Source of the DNA: DATBJG01 sp963790545 | Lineage (GTDB): Bacteria > Acidobacteriota > Vicinamibacteria > Vicinamibacterales > JAMQPK01 | Length of the DNA: 64,000 nt | Direction: 5' to 3' | Assembly (NCBI GenBank): GCA_963790545.1 | Contig: CAWBPA010000017.1 | Location: 1,520,274-1,584,273 of the forward strand | In this document: positions 18,242 through 27,743 of the stretch, in pieces | How positions within the stretch are numbered: position 1 is the stretch's first letter | Layout of the letters: the number at the start of each line of letters is the position of its first letter | Position numbers and translations under genes: made by a program | Notes under the pieces: model-generated | What the model was told of the DNA's origin: nothing | Databases searched by the model: none | Seen by the model: only the letters and a program-made list of their open reading frames with translations

Positions 18242-19131
18242 CTAAGTCCCGCGGCCCCAAAGCGCGCAGTAGCGTCTCAGGACGAATTGCAGGTTGGCCT
18301 GATAGTTCGGCCAGCTCTCGTACTTCGGCAGCTTCAATTGGCTTTCGACCGGTTCCCAGCAGCGTCCTTGCTGCGCCTCGGCCTTGACGGCCGCTGAGGC
18401 GTCCTGCAAGAACGTCAGCTGATCCTGAACATCCTTCTTCGTCCCCAGACGGCCGTCGGCACCGGGATGGCCCGGGATCAGGCGATCCCAGTCCATCGAA
18501 AGGATCCGCTTGATCGATGCTTCGGCCTCGAACGGGTAGAAATCGATCATCCCGCGGCCGGGTACCTGTCCGACAGGCAACAGGTCAACGACAAAGAGGA
18601 TTCGCTCGCGCGGCAGCCGCATGACGAGCGTGCTGTCCGAGTGGTTGGCACCAACGTAGTGAGCTCGAGTGTCGTGCCCCCCAGGGTGATCGTCCGCTGT
18701 TTGTCGACGGTCTCGTCGGGGAGCACGGTGTTGGGGTCTTTGAGGACCTCGAGCCGCTCCTTCGCTCTGCGGTGCGCGACGATTCGCGCGCCGGCGTCTT
18801 TGAACGCCTGTCCGCCGGCGATGTGATCGAAGTGGTGATGGCTGTAGACGAGATATCTGATCGGCTGGTTGGTCACCTTCTTGATCTCAGCGAGGTACGT
18901 TGCCCCGCCCTGTGGCCGGCCATAGCCGACCGGATCGGTGGCAATCACGCCTTCGCTGGTCACGACGAACATCGACTGGCTGTTCTGATTCCGGAAGATG
19001 TAGACGTTCTCGGTGCCCTCGACCTTCGTGGTGGCCATCTGCGGTGGTTGCGGCGGCGGGGGCTGCCCCTGGGACAACGCCTGTGTGGCCAGCAGTGTGC
19101 AGACGGCAAGTGTCAGAAGCATACGATGCAT
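18242..19131 (-). CDS. Exported MBL-fold metallo-hydrolase (frame broken)
   Basis: About 296 residues after joining two frames. It has a signal peptide (LLTLAVCTLLATQALSQ), a proline-rich linker, and a metallo-beta-lactamase domain with SHHHFDHIAGG at residue 120 or so. Near 18658 a base appears to be missing: LTLGGTTLELT should continue as YVGANHSDSTLVMRLPRERILFVVD. The C-terminal helical tail ends LQFVLRRYCALWGRG. AGGAGG lies before the ATG at 19131. Members hydrolyse diverse esters, thioesters or lactams; no substrate is suggested here. REPIN-like DNA lies just beyond its 3' end. Confidence 0.75.
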
Positions 19132-19274
19132 AGTTGCCTCCTCAACGCACGAGTTGAGCTTTCCGCAGGCATTTTGGCTTCCGGGTGCCGCCAGTATACA
19201 CAATCGAACGCGCTTGTAGCGCGGGCAGCCAAATTAGAACAGGAGCCCAGAAATTCAGGAGAATTGCTATGAAA

Positions 19275-19612
19275 CCGTCTCTTGATCTCCTCCCCTCCTG
19301 TTCCACATTCGACGAACGTGGCCCGACATCGCTTGTCAAATTGGAACAGGAGCTTTAAGAGATCAGAAGAATCTTCATAACAATGTATTTTTGACCTCCC
19401 ACGCTTCTGTTCCACATTCAACGAAGTGGTCCGTCTCTTGATCTCCTCCCCTCCTGTTCCACTTTCGACGAACGTGGCCCGACATCGCTTGTCAAATTGG
19501 AACAGGAGCTTTAAGAGATCAGAAGAATCTTCATAACTGTCTTTTGACCTCCTACGCCTTCTGTTCCACATTCAACGAAGTGGTCCGTCTCTTGATCTCC
19601 TACCCTCCTGTT
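19275..19612. repeat. Tandem repeat, about 155-bp unit, 2.2 copies
   Basis: Units starting CCGTCTCTTGATCTCCT lie at 19275, 19431 and 19585 (period 154-156). Each contains CCTCCTGTTCCACATTCGACGAACG and an arm reading TTGGAACAGGAGCTTTAAG, so a unit carries a partial inverted repeat around TGTTCCA/TGGAACA. Diverged relatives of the CTCTTGATCTCCT..CCTCCTGTTC segment occur near 3380-3410, 27185-27262 and 53345-53397. The first two full units are intergenic; the last part forms the 3' end of the QueA-like reading frame. Confidence 0.8.
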
Positions 19613-20824
19613 GCTGTCGGGCGTCCTCGTTTTCCAATGATCAGATGTGAGTCCCCGAATTCGTGCCAGCAGGTACCCGGCCTCCCTCGCTTCTCGATAA
19701 GCACGTTCGAGGTGACGCGCAGCAGATTCGCGAGACGTCCACCCAACCGACCGATTGCCAACCGCGGCTTCGATGGCCCGCTCGAGCATCGTCAGGTGAG
19801 TCGCGTGCGGCTCGTGAAGCCCGGTTATCAACGCGTTGACCGCACGGAGCCGTCGTTCGGACGTGATCACCAGACTGGTCCAACCTTCACCCGCAGACGT
19901 CGTCCCACGCTCGTCCGTCACGGTTTCGAGCGCGCGAACCACAGTGGTGCCGACGGCAACAATGCGACGCCCGCCCTGCCTGGCAGCATTGACGAGATCG
20001 GCGGTTTCCGGCGAAACGCGGTAGAACTCTTCGTACGGCGGCTCATGATCTTCGAGGCTCGCGACGCCAGTGTGCAGCACGATTGGCGCGAACTGGATGC
20101 CGGACGACACCAGGCGCGTGACCAGTTCAGGCGTGAACGGACGGCCGGCCGATGGCATTTCCGCGCTGCCCATCTCGGTTGCGAAAACGGTCTGATACAT
20201 GGACGATGGCCAGGACCGCTTCACGTAGGGGTAGCGAATCGGAAACCCAAATCGCGCGAGATAGGCAGGAACACCGTCTGGCACGACGAGCGCCGCCATC
20301 CACAGACGCGAAGACGACTCGAGCGACGTGGTCATCGGGTACGGTGCGAGCAGTGTCGCCTGTCCGTCGGCTGGAAGCCGCAGCGTGGTGCCGGCGCGAG
20401 CGTGACCGAAGGGCAGCGATGCACCCGCACCAGCCACACGTAATTCGACAGTCCAGAATCCGCCCGGCAGTCGCGTCGACACGTGCAGCTCCAACTCCTT
20501 GCCATCGAGCGCCGTCGCCGTCAACGCGGCGTTCATGGTCCCACTGCTGTTCACGACGAGCAGATCGCCTCGATCGAGCCATCGAGGCAGATCGCTGAAA
20601 CGCGCGTGGGTTATCTCATCCCTTTCGAGCTGAGACACGAGCAGACGTACCGCATCGCGCGCCAGCCCTCTCGCTTCGGGCGGCTCAGTGGCCTCGAGCT
20701 CTGTGGGCAAGGCGAACTCTGCGGCCAGCCCCCGCGTAGCGGGGCTTTTGAGAAATAGACCTTCTAGCGAGGTGGAGCCTCTCGACCGTCTGAGGCGGAG
20801 CCTCGCTAGACCGGCTGATGCCAT
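19511..20824 (-). CDS. queA: QueA-like S-adenosylmethionine:tRNA ribosyltransferase-isomerase
   Basis: QueA transfers and isomerises the ribosyl part of SAM onto 7-aminomethyl-7-deazaguanine in tRNA during queuosine synthesis. Family landmarks are FALPTELEATEPPEARGLARDAVRLL, RWLDRGDLLVVNSSGTMNAAL, the central PFTPELVTR and IVLHTGVASL, VGTTVVRALET and LITGLHEPHATHLTML. Homology begins about residue 35 and ends near residue 405; the ends on both sides are repeat DNA read in frame (an inverted repeat at 20763-20810 and the 155-bp tandem repeat). The true start is therefore uncertain. It overlaps the SDR gene end slightly and is probably cotranscribed with it. A divergent QueA paralogue with another role cannot be excluded. 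Confidence 0.75.
   Translation of the reverse strand: MASAGLARLRLRRSRGSTSLEGLFLKSPATRGLAAEFALPTELEATEPPEARGLARDAVRLLVSQLERDEITHARFSDLPRWLDRGDLLVVNSSGTMNAALTATALDGKELELHVSTRLPGGFWTVELRVAGAGASLPFGHARAGTTLRLPADGQATLLAPYPMTTSLESSSRLWMAALVVPDGVPAYLARFGFPIRYPYVKRSWPSSMYQTVFATEMGSAEMPSAGRPFTPELVTRLVSSGIQFAPIVLHTGVASLEDHEPPYEEFYRVSPETADLVNAARQGGRRIVAVGTTVVRALETVTDERGTTSAGEGWTSLVITSERRLRAVNALITGLHEPHATHLTMLERAIEAAVGNRSVGWTSRESAARHLERAYREAREAGYLLARIRGLTSDHWKTRTPDSNRRVGDQETDHFVECGTEGVGGQKTVMKILLIS
20763..20810. repeat. Imperfect inverted repeat at the SDR/queA junction
   Basis: The arms TCTAGCGAGG..GCCTC and GAGGC..CCTCGCTAGA flank a 10-base loop. The hairpin covers the SDR stop codon region and the N-terminal codons of the longest QueA-like frame. 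It may be a repeat insertion that separated the two genes or altered the queA start. Confidence 0.7.
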
Positions 20825-21534
20825 CGCGCGTCCTCCTGCTGGGCCACGAATCGCTGACCCCGTAACTCCTCGTGATTCTGATCGAACAGCCACCGCCAAA
20901 ACGGGGCCGTGACCTCGGGCAGCGGCCGATCGGAAATGTCCTCGGATGGAAAAGCCTCCTGATGCATCCGGGTGCGCATGTCGCCAGGATCGACGAGCAC
21001 TGCCGAGACACCCTGGGCCCGCAGTTCGGCAGCGAGCGTCCTCGTCAGCAGCTCGAGCGCCGCTTTGCTTGCGCCGTAGGCGCCCCAGCCGGGATAAGCG
21101 CCGTTTGCCGCGTCGCTCGTAATATTCACGACGAGACCGTGACGCGCGGCGAGCAGCGGCAGCGCCAGCTGAATGAGCGCGATTGGTGCGCCGGTGTTGA
21201 CGGGAAACACGCGGCCGAAGCGTTGGACGTCGAACGTCGCGAGCGGACCAATTCCACCAAGCTCCGACGCGTTGTTCACCAGCACGTCGAGGCCGCCGAG
21301 CTCGCGAGCCCCGTCAATCCACTTTTGCCGTACCGCCGCATCGGTGACGTCTCCGGCGAGCGCCACCACGCGCCGGCGGCTACCGGACAGCGCGTCGCGG
21401 ACGCGGTTGAGCGCGGCGGGCTCTCTCGCACCAAGGACGAGGTCGTGCCCTCGCTCGGCCAAGACGCGAGCAATTACTTCCCCGAGCCCGCGGCTTGCGC
21501 CAGTTACGATTGCTACCCGATTCGCGTCAGCCAT
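20806..21534 (-). CDS. Short-chain dehydrogenase/reductase (SDR)
   Basis: A 242-residue classical SDR: NAD(P)-binding TGASRGLGEVIAR near residue 12, LVNNASELGG, catalytic serine in VVNITSDAANGAYPG and the YGASK dyad. Signature residues Asn, Ser, Tyr and Lys are all present. Start 21534 is chosen because the protein begins immediately before the first beta strand; an upstream in-frame extension to 21639 is repeat-like DNA. A SoxR-type operator with a leftward -35 lies about 215 bp upstream, so the gene may be part of a redox-stress response. It precedes the QueA-like gene. Confidence 0.85.
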   Translation of the reverse strand: MADANRVAIVTGASRGLGEVIARVLAERGHDLVLGAREPAALNRVRDALSGSRRRVVALAGDVTDAAVRQKWIDGARELGGLDVLVNNASELGGIGPLATFDVQRFGRVFPVNTGAPIALIQLALPLLAARHGLVVNITSDAANGAYPGWGAYGASKAALELLTRTLAAELRAQGVSAVLVDPGDMRTRMHQEAFPSEDISDRPLPEVTAPFWRWLFDQNHEELRGQRFVAQQEDARWHQPV

Positions 21535-21747
21535 ATGTTCACCCCTTTGCGGGTTGCTCAAAACAGCAGCCTGAAAACTGAAACCCAAGCTCAACGCAGA
21601 GGTCGCGGCAGCCGCTGAGGGCGCAGAAGATAAACTCAAGAATTCTCTGCGGGCTCCGCGTCCTCGGCGTCCTCAGCGTTGAAAGATTCACAGGCTCTCA
21701 GTTTTCACTTCAGGCCCGGTTATCCAGCAGCCTGCTATAAGGGTCCA

Positions 21748-21767
21748 ACTTCAAGTGCACTTGAAGT
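21748..21767 (-). promoter_or_regulatory. SoxR/MerR-type operator with leftward -35 element
   Basis: CTTCAAGTGCACTTGAAG is the core of a perfect 20-bp palindrome and closely matches the SoxR box CCTCAAGT-TA-ACTTGAGG. On the minus strand TTGACT overlaps its left edge as the -35 does in MerR-family promoters, with a weak -10 about 19-20 bases on. This points the promoter at the SDR gene; the box also lies just upstream of soxR and may control it. Confidence 0.75.
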
Positions 21768-21795
21768 CAAGGGGAAATTGCGTCAAGCTGAGACC

Positions 21796-22245
21796 GTGGG
21801 CGCTTACGGAGAGGTTTTGACGATCGGCGAGGTCGCCGAGCGCAGCGGCGTGGCAGCCTCCGCGCTACGGTTCTATGAGGAACAGCGGCTGATCCACGCG
21901 GAACGCAACAATTCCGGTCACCGCCGGTATCCACGCGCGGTCATACGCCAGGTCGCGTTCATCGTGTTCGCCCAGAAAGTCGGGCTGTCGCTCGATGAGA
22001 TTCGCGCTGAGCTTGCCAAGCTGCCTCGACATCGCGTGCCGGAGCGGGCCGACTGGGCAAAGTTGTCCGGGGAATGGAAGAAGAGAATTCGCGCGCGCAT
22101 CGCCGAACTCGAGCGGCTGGAGGCGGGCCTCAGCGAGTGCATCGGTTGCGGTTGCTTGTCATTGGACCGTTGCGCGCTGGCCAACCCTGGCGATCGGGCG
22201 GCGCGTCGGGGTGCCGGTCCCCGGTATTGGATGGAAGGACCATAG
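21796..22245 (+). CDS. soxR: MerR-family redox regulator SoxR
   Basis: SoxR is a dimeric activator whose [2Fe-2S] cluster senses redox-active compounds. The product has a MerR helix-turn-helix (LTIGEVAERSGVAASALRFYEEQRLI), a dimerisation helix (WKKRIRARIAELERL) and the cluster motif CIGCGCLSLDRC, which fits CX2CXCX5C exactly. The start is uncertain: GTG at 21796 is used, TTG at 21817 is possible, and in-frame sequence extends back through the operator to 21679. A perfect SoxR-type palindrome stands 29 bp upstream. It converges on the hybrid kinase with only 28 bp between them. Confidence 0.85.
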   Translation: MGAYGEVLTIGEVAERSGVAASALRFYEEQRLIHAERNNSGHRRYPRAVIRQVAFIVFAQKVGLSLDEIRAELAKLPRHRVPERADWAKLSGEWKKRIRARIAELERLEAGLSECIGCGCLSLDRCALANPGDRAARRGAGPRYWMEGP

Positions 22246-22273
22246 GCTCAAGGCTCTGATGCGCCGGTTACAT

Positions 22274-25200
22274 TCAGGGAATTTTCTCAGCATTCGCACG
22301 CAGAGACACGACGGTTCGAACGAACTGCGCGGGCACAATGGGCTTGGAAACATGACAGTCGAATCCCGCCTCCAGCGCGCGCTCGCGATCCTGGCTTCCG
22401 GCGTAGGCGGTAATGGCCGCGGCCGGCAAATGCGGCCCGCCCCGTGCCTCGCGTCTTCGAATCTCACGGATCAGCGAGTACCCATCCTCCCCCGGCATCG
22501 CGATATCAGCCAGCAGAACATCGGGCCGCGACGCGTCGAGATCCATCAACGCCTCGCTGACTGTCGATGCCGTCCTCACGGTCGCGCCCGCTCTCTTCAG
22601 CACGGTCGCAAGCAGCACGCGCGCATCCTGCTCGTCGTCGACCACGAGCGCCCGACAACCTTGGAGCAGGAGGGCATCGCTCGCGGGCTCGCGATCCACA
22701 GGAAGCGACGGTCGATGCTCACGCGCTGACAACCGCTGTTGTGGATCCATTCTCGGTATCTCGATGATGAACGTCGCACCTCTGTCCAGGCCCTGACTCT
22801 CGACCCGCACGGTGCCCCCGTGAAGTTCGACCAGATGGCGAACGATGGCGAGTCCGAGCCCGAGACCTCCATGCTGGCGGTTCACGGAGCCGTCGGCTTG
22901 GCGAAAACGCTCAAAGACGAAAGGCAGGAAACCGGGATCGATGCCCGCACCATTGTCGCGCACTGTGATGCGTGCGCGTCGGTCCCCTGCATCGACAAGA
23001 TCGACTTCGATCAGCCCGCCAGGGCCAGTGAATTTGACCGCGTTCGCCAGCAAATTCCACACGATTTGCTGGAGTCGCTGAGGATCGCCTTCCGTCAACC
23101 GGCTGACGGCATCCAGGCGACAGAGAATGCGAATCTTCTTGGCGTCTGCAGCCAGTCTGACGGCATCGAGGGCCGCGCCGATGACTGTGCCGAGATCGAC
23201 CGGCTTCAGATCGAGCCGCAGGCCGCCCGTGATGATTCGAGAGACATCCAGGATATCCTCGACGAGCTGCACTTGCAGGTGTGCGTTTCTATCGATCACT
23301 TCAAGCGCCCGTCTGGTGCTTTGCTCGTCCATCGTCCCTTCCAGCAGCATCCGCGTCCAGCCGACGATGGCATTCAGTGGCGTCCGCAACTCGTGAGATA
23401 GCGTGGCCAGGAACTCGTCCTTCGCGCGGTTGGCGGCCTCAGCCTCGCGCCGAGCGGTCTGCTCGCGCAGCAACAGGTCCTCTCGTTCGCGCTCGGCGTG
23501 CGCCCGTGCGGTCAAATCGCGGACGAACCCGGTGAACATCGGCGGCTCATCCATCACTCTGGTGATGGAAATTTCCACCGGAAACTCATAGCCATTGGCA
23601 TGATAGGCAGAGGTTTCGATGCGACGATCCATGAACACCCCTTCGCCCGTGGCGAGATAATGCCGCAAGCCTGCACGATGCCGTTCCCTGAGCTCGTGCG
23701 GGATGATCAAATCGGCCAACGAGCGTCCGACCGCCTGGTCGCGCGTATACCCAAACGTCCGTTCCGCGGCGGTGTTGAACTCCGTGATCTTTCCGAGGTG
23801 ATCCATGCCAATGACGGCGTCGAGCGCCCGGTCCAGGATCGCGCGGGTGCGCCGTTGCCCCTCGCCAATGGCCGCTTCCACCTCCTTACGGGCGATGAAC
23901 TGCCCCACTTGATTGCCGACTGTCGACATCGTCCTAACGAGATCAGGGTCGGCCGTGATTCTCGAACGATTGAGAATTTCAATGACACCCCGCACCTCCT
24001 GGCCCACGCGGACGGCAACGGCGAGTGCTGCGTGCGGCCGGGCGATCACCATCTCCATCCCCGATGGGTCACCAGCGCTGCGATCGTCAAGAACATTCTG
24101 AATCCAGATGGGCGCGCCGGTGGCCCACACGCGCCCAGGCAGTCCAACGCCTTTCGGCAGGAAAATTTCATCCGCTACGGCCGGTAAAGTGTTGCCGGGC
24201 GCCGTTGGATCCCGCCACACCCGATAACGCCGGAGCCGCAGGTCGCCGTCAACCAGCCAGAGTGCTCCAGCGGGCCAGCCGAGGTTCACACAAATGCCTC
24301 GGAGCACATCAGTCGCCGCCTCAGCCAGGTTTGGAGCATCAGCCAGTGCTTGGCTGACAGCATTCACCGTTGCTTGCCGACGCTCGCCGGCTCTTTCTTT
24401 CAGCGATGGCGGCCGCCAGCAGGAGCCCGGTCCCGGCCAGCACGCCCGTGTAGACCTGCAAAAGAATGAGGCTCTCATGGACAGCGGTGCTTGCAAACGG
24501 CCCCGCCCCTTGAACGGTGTTCCAGATCGTGACGGCCGACGCACCGAGGACCACAAGGCCTGTCGCGGGTTGTCCTAGCCGGACCGCGGCTGCGATGAGA
24601 AATGGAACGACAGCGAACTCCAGCGGATGGCGTTCACGCACGCCTTCCGACGTCTGGCCGAACACGCTCTGGGTCACGATCAGGGTGGCCACGATCAGCG
24701 CGAACGCCTCGACCCACTCACGTCGGCTCCCCGTGCCTTGCCTGCGGACCGTCGTCAGGATGACGGGAGCGACGACGAGCGCGCCAAGAGCATCACCCAC
24801 CCACCATGCCGACCAAAGGGCCGAGAATCGAGTCCATGGCTGCACATCGGCTGCACAGAGCGTGACCACACCGATCGTGGCACTGATCGTCGTGCTCAGC
24901 CCGGCGGCAATGACGATAAACGCCAGGCCGTCCTGAGTGCGCCGCAGCGCCGGGTCAAAGTCAACGCGTGAGAGAAGCCAGGCCGCGACGACTGGCTCGA
25001 GCGTATTCCCCGTGGCAATCGACGCCGCCGTCCACAACGGAGCCTGGGTGCCCGCATTTGCTACAAACGCCCCGAGCCAGACGGCCGGCCAGAGCGAGCG
25101 TCCCCAGAGCAGGAGGACTGCTAGCGCAAGCCCTGTAGGCGCCCAGACCGTGGTGACCTGCTCGGCAACAAACGCGACGCTGAATCCGACTCTCGCGGCG

Positions 25201-25274
25201 CCGACGTACAGAATCGCAAGGGCGGCGCCAACTCCGAGTAGTCTCCGGATATCTAGGGGCGTTGCAGACGTCAT
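22274..25274 (-). CDS. MASE1-GAF-PAS hybrid sensor histidine kinase (frame broken)
   Basis: About 1000 residues once two frames are joined near 24398 (AAAIAERK continuing as AGERRQATVNAVSQALADAP). Order: MASE1 integral-membrane sensor (about 8 membrane segments, residues 10-290), GAF domain, PAS domain (RALDAVIGMDHLGKITEFN), HisKA with LSHELRTPLNAIVG, HATPase_c (NLLANAVKF, DNGAGID, GGLGLGLAIV) and a C-terminal receiver with DD, phospho-acceptor aspartate in LLADIAMP and lysine in VSKP. No Hpt domain is present, so an external phosphotransfer protein or loss of relay is implied. Input is likely a membrane-derived signal. The frameshift sits between MASE1 and GAF and is probably a sequence error. 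Confidence 0.85.
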
Positions 25275-25385
25275 GCCTCAGACTTGATCAGTATCGATGC
25301 AAACCCACTTGTTCACGTACTTGGGTTGTTGTCTGCACGCACATATCGGCACACAAATGCAGCACAAAATTCGGGCGTTGGTTCT

Positions 25386-26501
25386 TTACTCTTTGACGTA
25401 TTTCGTCACACCCCTCAATTGCGCTTCGGCAGTGTAGACGTTGCCAGCCTCGTCGATGGCAATGCCCTCCCCCATCGCGCCATCGGAAGAATTCGTCGTC
25501 GTGTGGGGTGGAATGAAGATGGTGACCTTCCCGTCTTTGAGACTCCCAATCCGGACTCCCCTTTGCCAACCTGCGTGGACCTTTTCGTTCGACTCGGAAT
25601 CGGCCGTGTAAATCACGTCGTTCCTGTCGATGGCCAGTCCGCTCGAGCGGCCGAAGTCGCCGTACTCAGCAATGAACTTCCCTTCCTTTGTCAGGATCTG
25701 GATTCGATGGTTGTGGCGGTCGGCAACAATCAGGCGCCCCTGGGAATCGAACTCGACCGCGTGCGGTGTGCGGAACTCGCCCGACCCGGTTCCCGTTCTG
25801 CCGATGATCCTGAGGAATTTCCCGTTTCGATCGAACACCGAGATGCGTCCGACCAGGTTGGGGACCGTCACGTCGGAGTGGCTCTCCGCCACATACACGT
25901 CGCCAGTCGTCGGGTCTGTCACGACGTCGGTGGGATCGGTCAGGGCTTCGGGAGGGTTGCCTCTGACGCCGGGTTTCCCGAGGGTCAACAGGACTTTGCC
26001 CTGTGGACTGAACTTCACGACGACGCTTCCCTTGTTTTCTTCGCCGGGAAATTTCATGAGCTCTTCGGGGCTCGGGGCCCGCGCATCGGTCACCCACACA
26101 TTCCCCTCTCGATCGATATGGATGCCGTGCGGCCACACGAACAGTCCCCCGCCAAAGCTCGTGATCTCCTTGCCCGACGCATCGAAGTGGTGGACTGGAT
26201 TGGCCTTGGTGCCCAGACAGCCGGGGGCAATCCCGGGTGAGCACCGGTCGGTCGCCCACACGGACCTGCCGTCCCGATCGATAGCCACGCCGTTAGACCC
26301 ACCCCACGGCCTTCCCTCCGAGCTTAGCTGTGCCCAATCCCGAACGACACGATATGGATTGGCGCCGCTATTGACAGGCGAAACCTTATCGGTCTGAACG
26401 GTGCCTCCGCGCTGCTGGGTTTCGACAGTGGTGCCGTGCAGTGCAATCCAGACGACGATCAGCGCCGTCAGCGAGACCCTCCCGAAAGTTGAAACGGACA
26501 T
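25386..26501 (-). CDS. Exported NHL-repeat protein
   Basis: About 371 residues with a signal peptide (VSLTALIVVWIALHGTTVETQ). NHL-type blades recur: GGSNGVAIDRDGRSVWATDRCSPG, WPHGIHIDREGNVWVTDARAPS, DPTTGDVYVAESHSD, TPHAVEFDSQGRLIVADRHNHRIQ and GIAIDEAGNVYTAEAQL. The fold is a six-bladed propeller, often ligand-binding or lyase-like; no catalytic call is justified. GAGGAG lies before the ATG at 26501. It stands alone between the VOC gene at 26583 and the kinase. Confidence 0.8.
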   Translation of the reverse strand: MSVSTFGRVSLTALIVVWIALHGTTVETQQRGGTVQTDKVSPVNSGANPYRVVRDWAQLSSEGRPWGGSNGVAIDRDGRSVWATDRCSPGIAPGCLGTKANPVHHFDASGKEITSFGGGLFVWPHGIHIDREGNVWVTDARAPSPEELMKFPGEENKGSVVVKFSPQGKVLLTLGKPGVRGNPPEALTDPTDVVTDPTTGDVYVAESHSDVTVPNLVGRISVFDRNGKFLRIIGRTGTGSGEFRTPHAVEFDSQGRLIVADRHNHRIQILTKEGKFIAEYGDFGRSSGLAIDRNDVIYTADSESNEKVHAGWQRGVRIGSLKDGKVTIFIPPHTTTNSSDGAMGEGIAIDEAGNVYTAEAQLRGVTKYVKE

Positions 26502-26582
26502 CTGGAGGCTCCTCTGTGCGGAAAAAGCTTCTACCACGGAGCTCGTGTTCTCCGTGACCTCTGTGGTGCAACCGTGACTGTT

Positions 26583-27065
26583 TCATTTCCAGCTCTGAAT
26601 GGCTTTGTAGTGCAACGACTCCGGAGGGAGCTGGGCGAGCTCGATGCGGCCCATGTACGGATCGGTGATGTTGGCGAGAATCGCTTTGGTATCGCTGGTG
26701 TTGGTCTCACTCACCGTCACGCCGCTCTTTCTGAACCGCGCGACCGCCTCTGCCACGTTCTCGACGTGGAGACCGTAGTGTGTGAAACCGGCGGGGCGCT
26801 GAGCGTTTGCGGGGTTCAGCTCGAGAAACGTGTTCTTGCTGATCTGCATGTAGACCAGCCTCGGCTGCCCCTTGTCGTCGTTCACACGGAACGCTTCGCG
26901 GTACCCCATCTTCTGCGTGTAGTACGTCACCGCTTCATCGACATTGGGCACGTTGATGCCGACGTGATTCATCATCACGACGCCACCTGTAGGGTTCTGC
27001 GCCAACGCAACCTGAACCGCCAACCCCAAACACAGTCCGGCCACAAACAACATTGCTCCACGCAT
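26583..27065 (-). CDS. Exported VOC family protein
   Basis: About 160 residues: signal peptide (MRGAMLFVAGLCLGLAVQVALAQ), then one VOC module (MMNHVGINVPNVDEAVTYYTQKMGYREAF ... LANITDPYMGRIELAQLPPE). It is a paralogue of the protein at 14955. GAGGGA stands before the ATG at 27065. Exact substrate unknown. Confidence 0.8.
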   Translation of the reverse strand: MRGAMLFVAGLCLGLAVQVALAQNPTGGVVMMNHVGINVPNVDEAVTYYTQKMGYREAFRVNDDKGQPRLVYMQISKNTFLELNPANAQRPAGFTHYGLHVENVAEAVARFRKSGVTVSETNTSDTKAILANITDPYMGRIELAQLPPESLHYKAIQSWK

Positions 27066-27303
27066 ATGTCCCTCACATGATGTAATTGGACACAGGTCGT
27101 CCGTCGTTCTGACAAACATGATAAGGCCGGATGTCAGTTCGTCCGGTTGTTTCTGCGGTGGCCAGCGTCGTTGACTCTCGAACAGAAGGGCAGGAGATCA
27201 AGAGACGGTTTCCGATGGTTTCCAATTTAAGGATGCTCCTGAGCTCCTCCCCTCCTGTTCCAAGTGTGACGGACGATGTCGAGGGCGCCGCCTGAACGTG
27301 ACC

Positions 27304-27330
27304 TGTCACGTTTGGCCGTCCTGGCTCGTC
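27304..27330 (+). promoter_or_regulatory. Predicted ECF41-type sigma-factor promoter
   Basis: TGTCACG (27304-27310), a 16-base spacer and CGTC (27327-27330) match the ECF41 promoter pattern TGTCACA-N16-CGTC with one difference. The transcription start would fall near 27336, next to the ATG at 27339, giving an almost leaderless message. An ECF41-like gene lies 530 bp downstream on the same strand. Confidence 0.6.
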
Positions 27331-27338
27331 TCCTGGGT

Positions 27339-27743
27339 ATGAACAGAAGTGGCCACGCCGCCTGGATCTGGCTGACCGTAGCCGTTCTTGCGCATCTGGT
27401 CGTCTCCATTGTCCACGGCGCGGCGCACGCCCAGGCCGAGGTCCCGCTGTCACGTGCAGCGAACCTGTTCGTCTACATCGTCATTCTGGCAGGACCGCTG
27501 ATGGGTCTGGGTCTGACATGGCCGGCCGAGCGAATCGGGGGCTGGCTGATCGCGGTCACGATGGCGGGGTCGCTCGTGTTCGGAGTGGTGAATCACTTCG
27601 TCTTTGCCAGTCCGGATCACGTGGCGCACGTCGACCCGCAGTGGCGACTGCTATTTACGACGACCGCGATTCTGCTCGTCGTATCTGAAGCGCTCGGTCT
27701 CGCCCTGGCGGTCCGTTTTCTTCGGGAAAGGAAACCGTCATGA
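27339..27743 (+). CDS. Four-helix membrane protein of unknown function
   Basis: About 134 residues with four hydrophobic segments (AAWIWLTVAVLAHLVVSIVHG, LFVYIVILAGPLMGLGLTW, LIAVTMAGSLVFGVVNHFVF, LFTTTAILLVVSEALGLALAV). The start at 27339 is used; an in-frame ATG at 27276 would precede the predicted promoter. No family is recognised. Its stop overlaps the next small frame as ATGA. The gene is placed directly downstream of an ECF41-like promoter and in line with the sigma-factor relic, so it may be the surviving target of that system. Confidence 0.65.
   Translation: MNRSGHAAWIWLTVAVLAHLVVSIVHGAAHAQAEVPLSRAANLFVYIVILAGPLMGLGLTWPAERIGGWLIAVTMAGSLVFGVVNHFVFASPDHVAHVDPQWRLLFTTTAILLVVSEALGLALAVRFLRERKPS

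Noticed and set aside
19113..19571. Leftward open frame of 152 codons in the tandem repeat
   Set aside because: Its protein is the repeat translated twice (DLLKLLFQFDKRCRATFVE); no ribosome site and it overlaps the MBL gene start.
25284..26240. Rightward open frame of 318 codons
   Set aside because: Antisense to the NHL protein with clear blade repeats.
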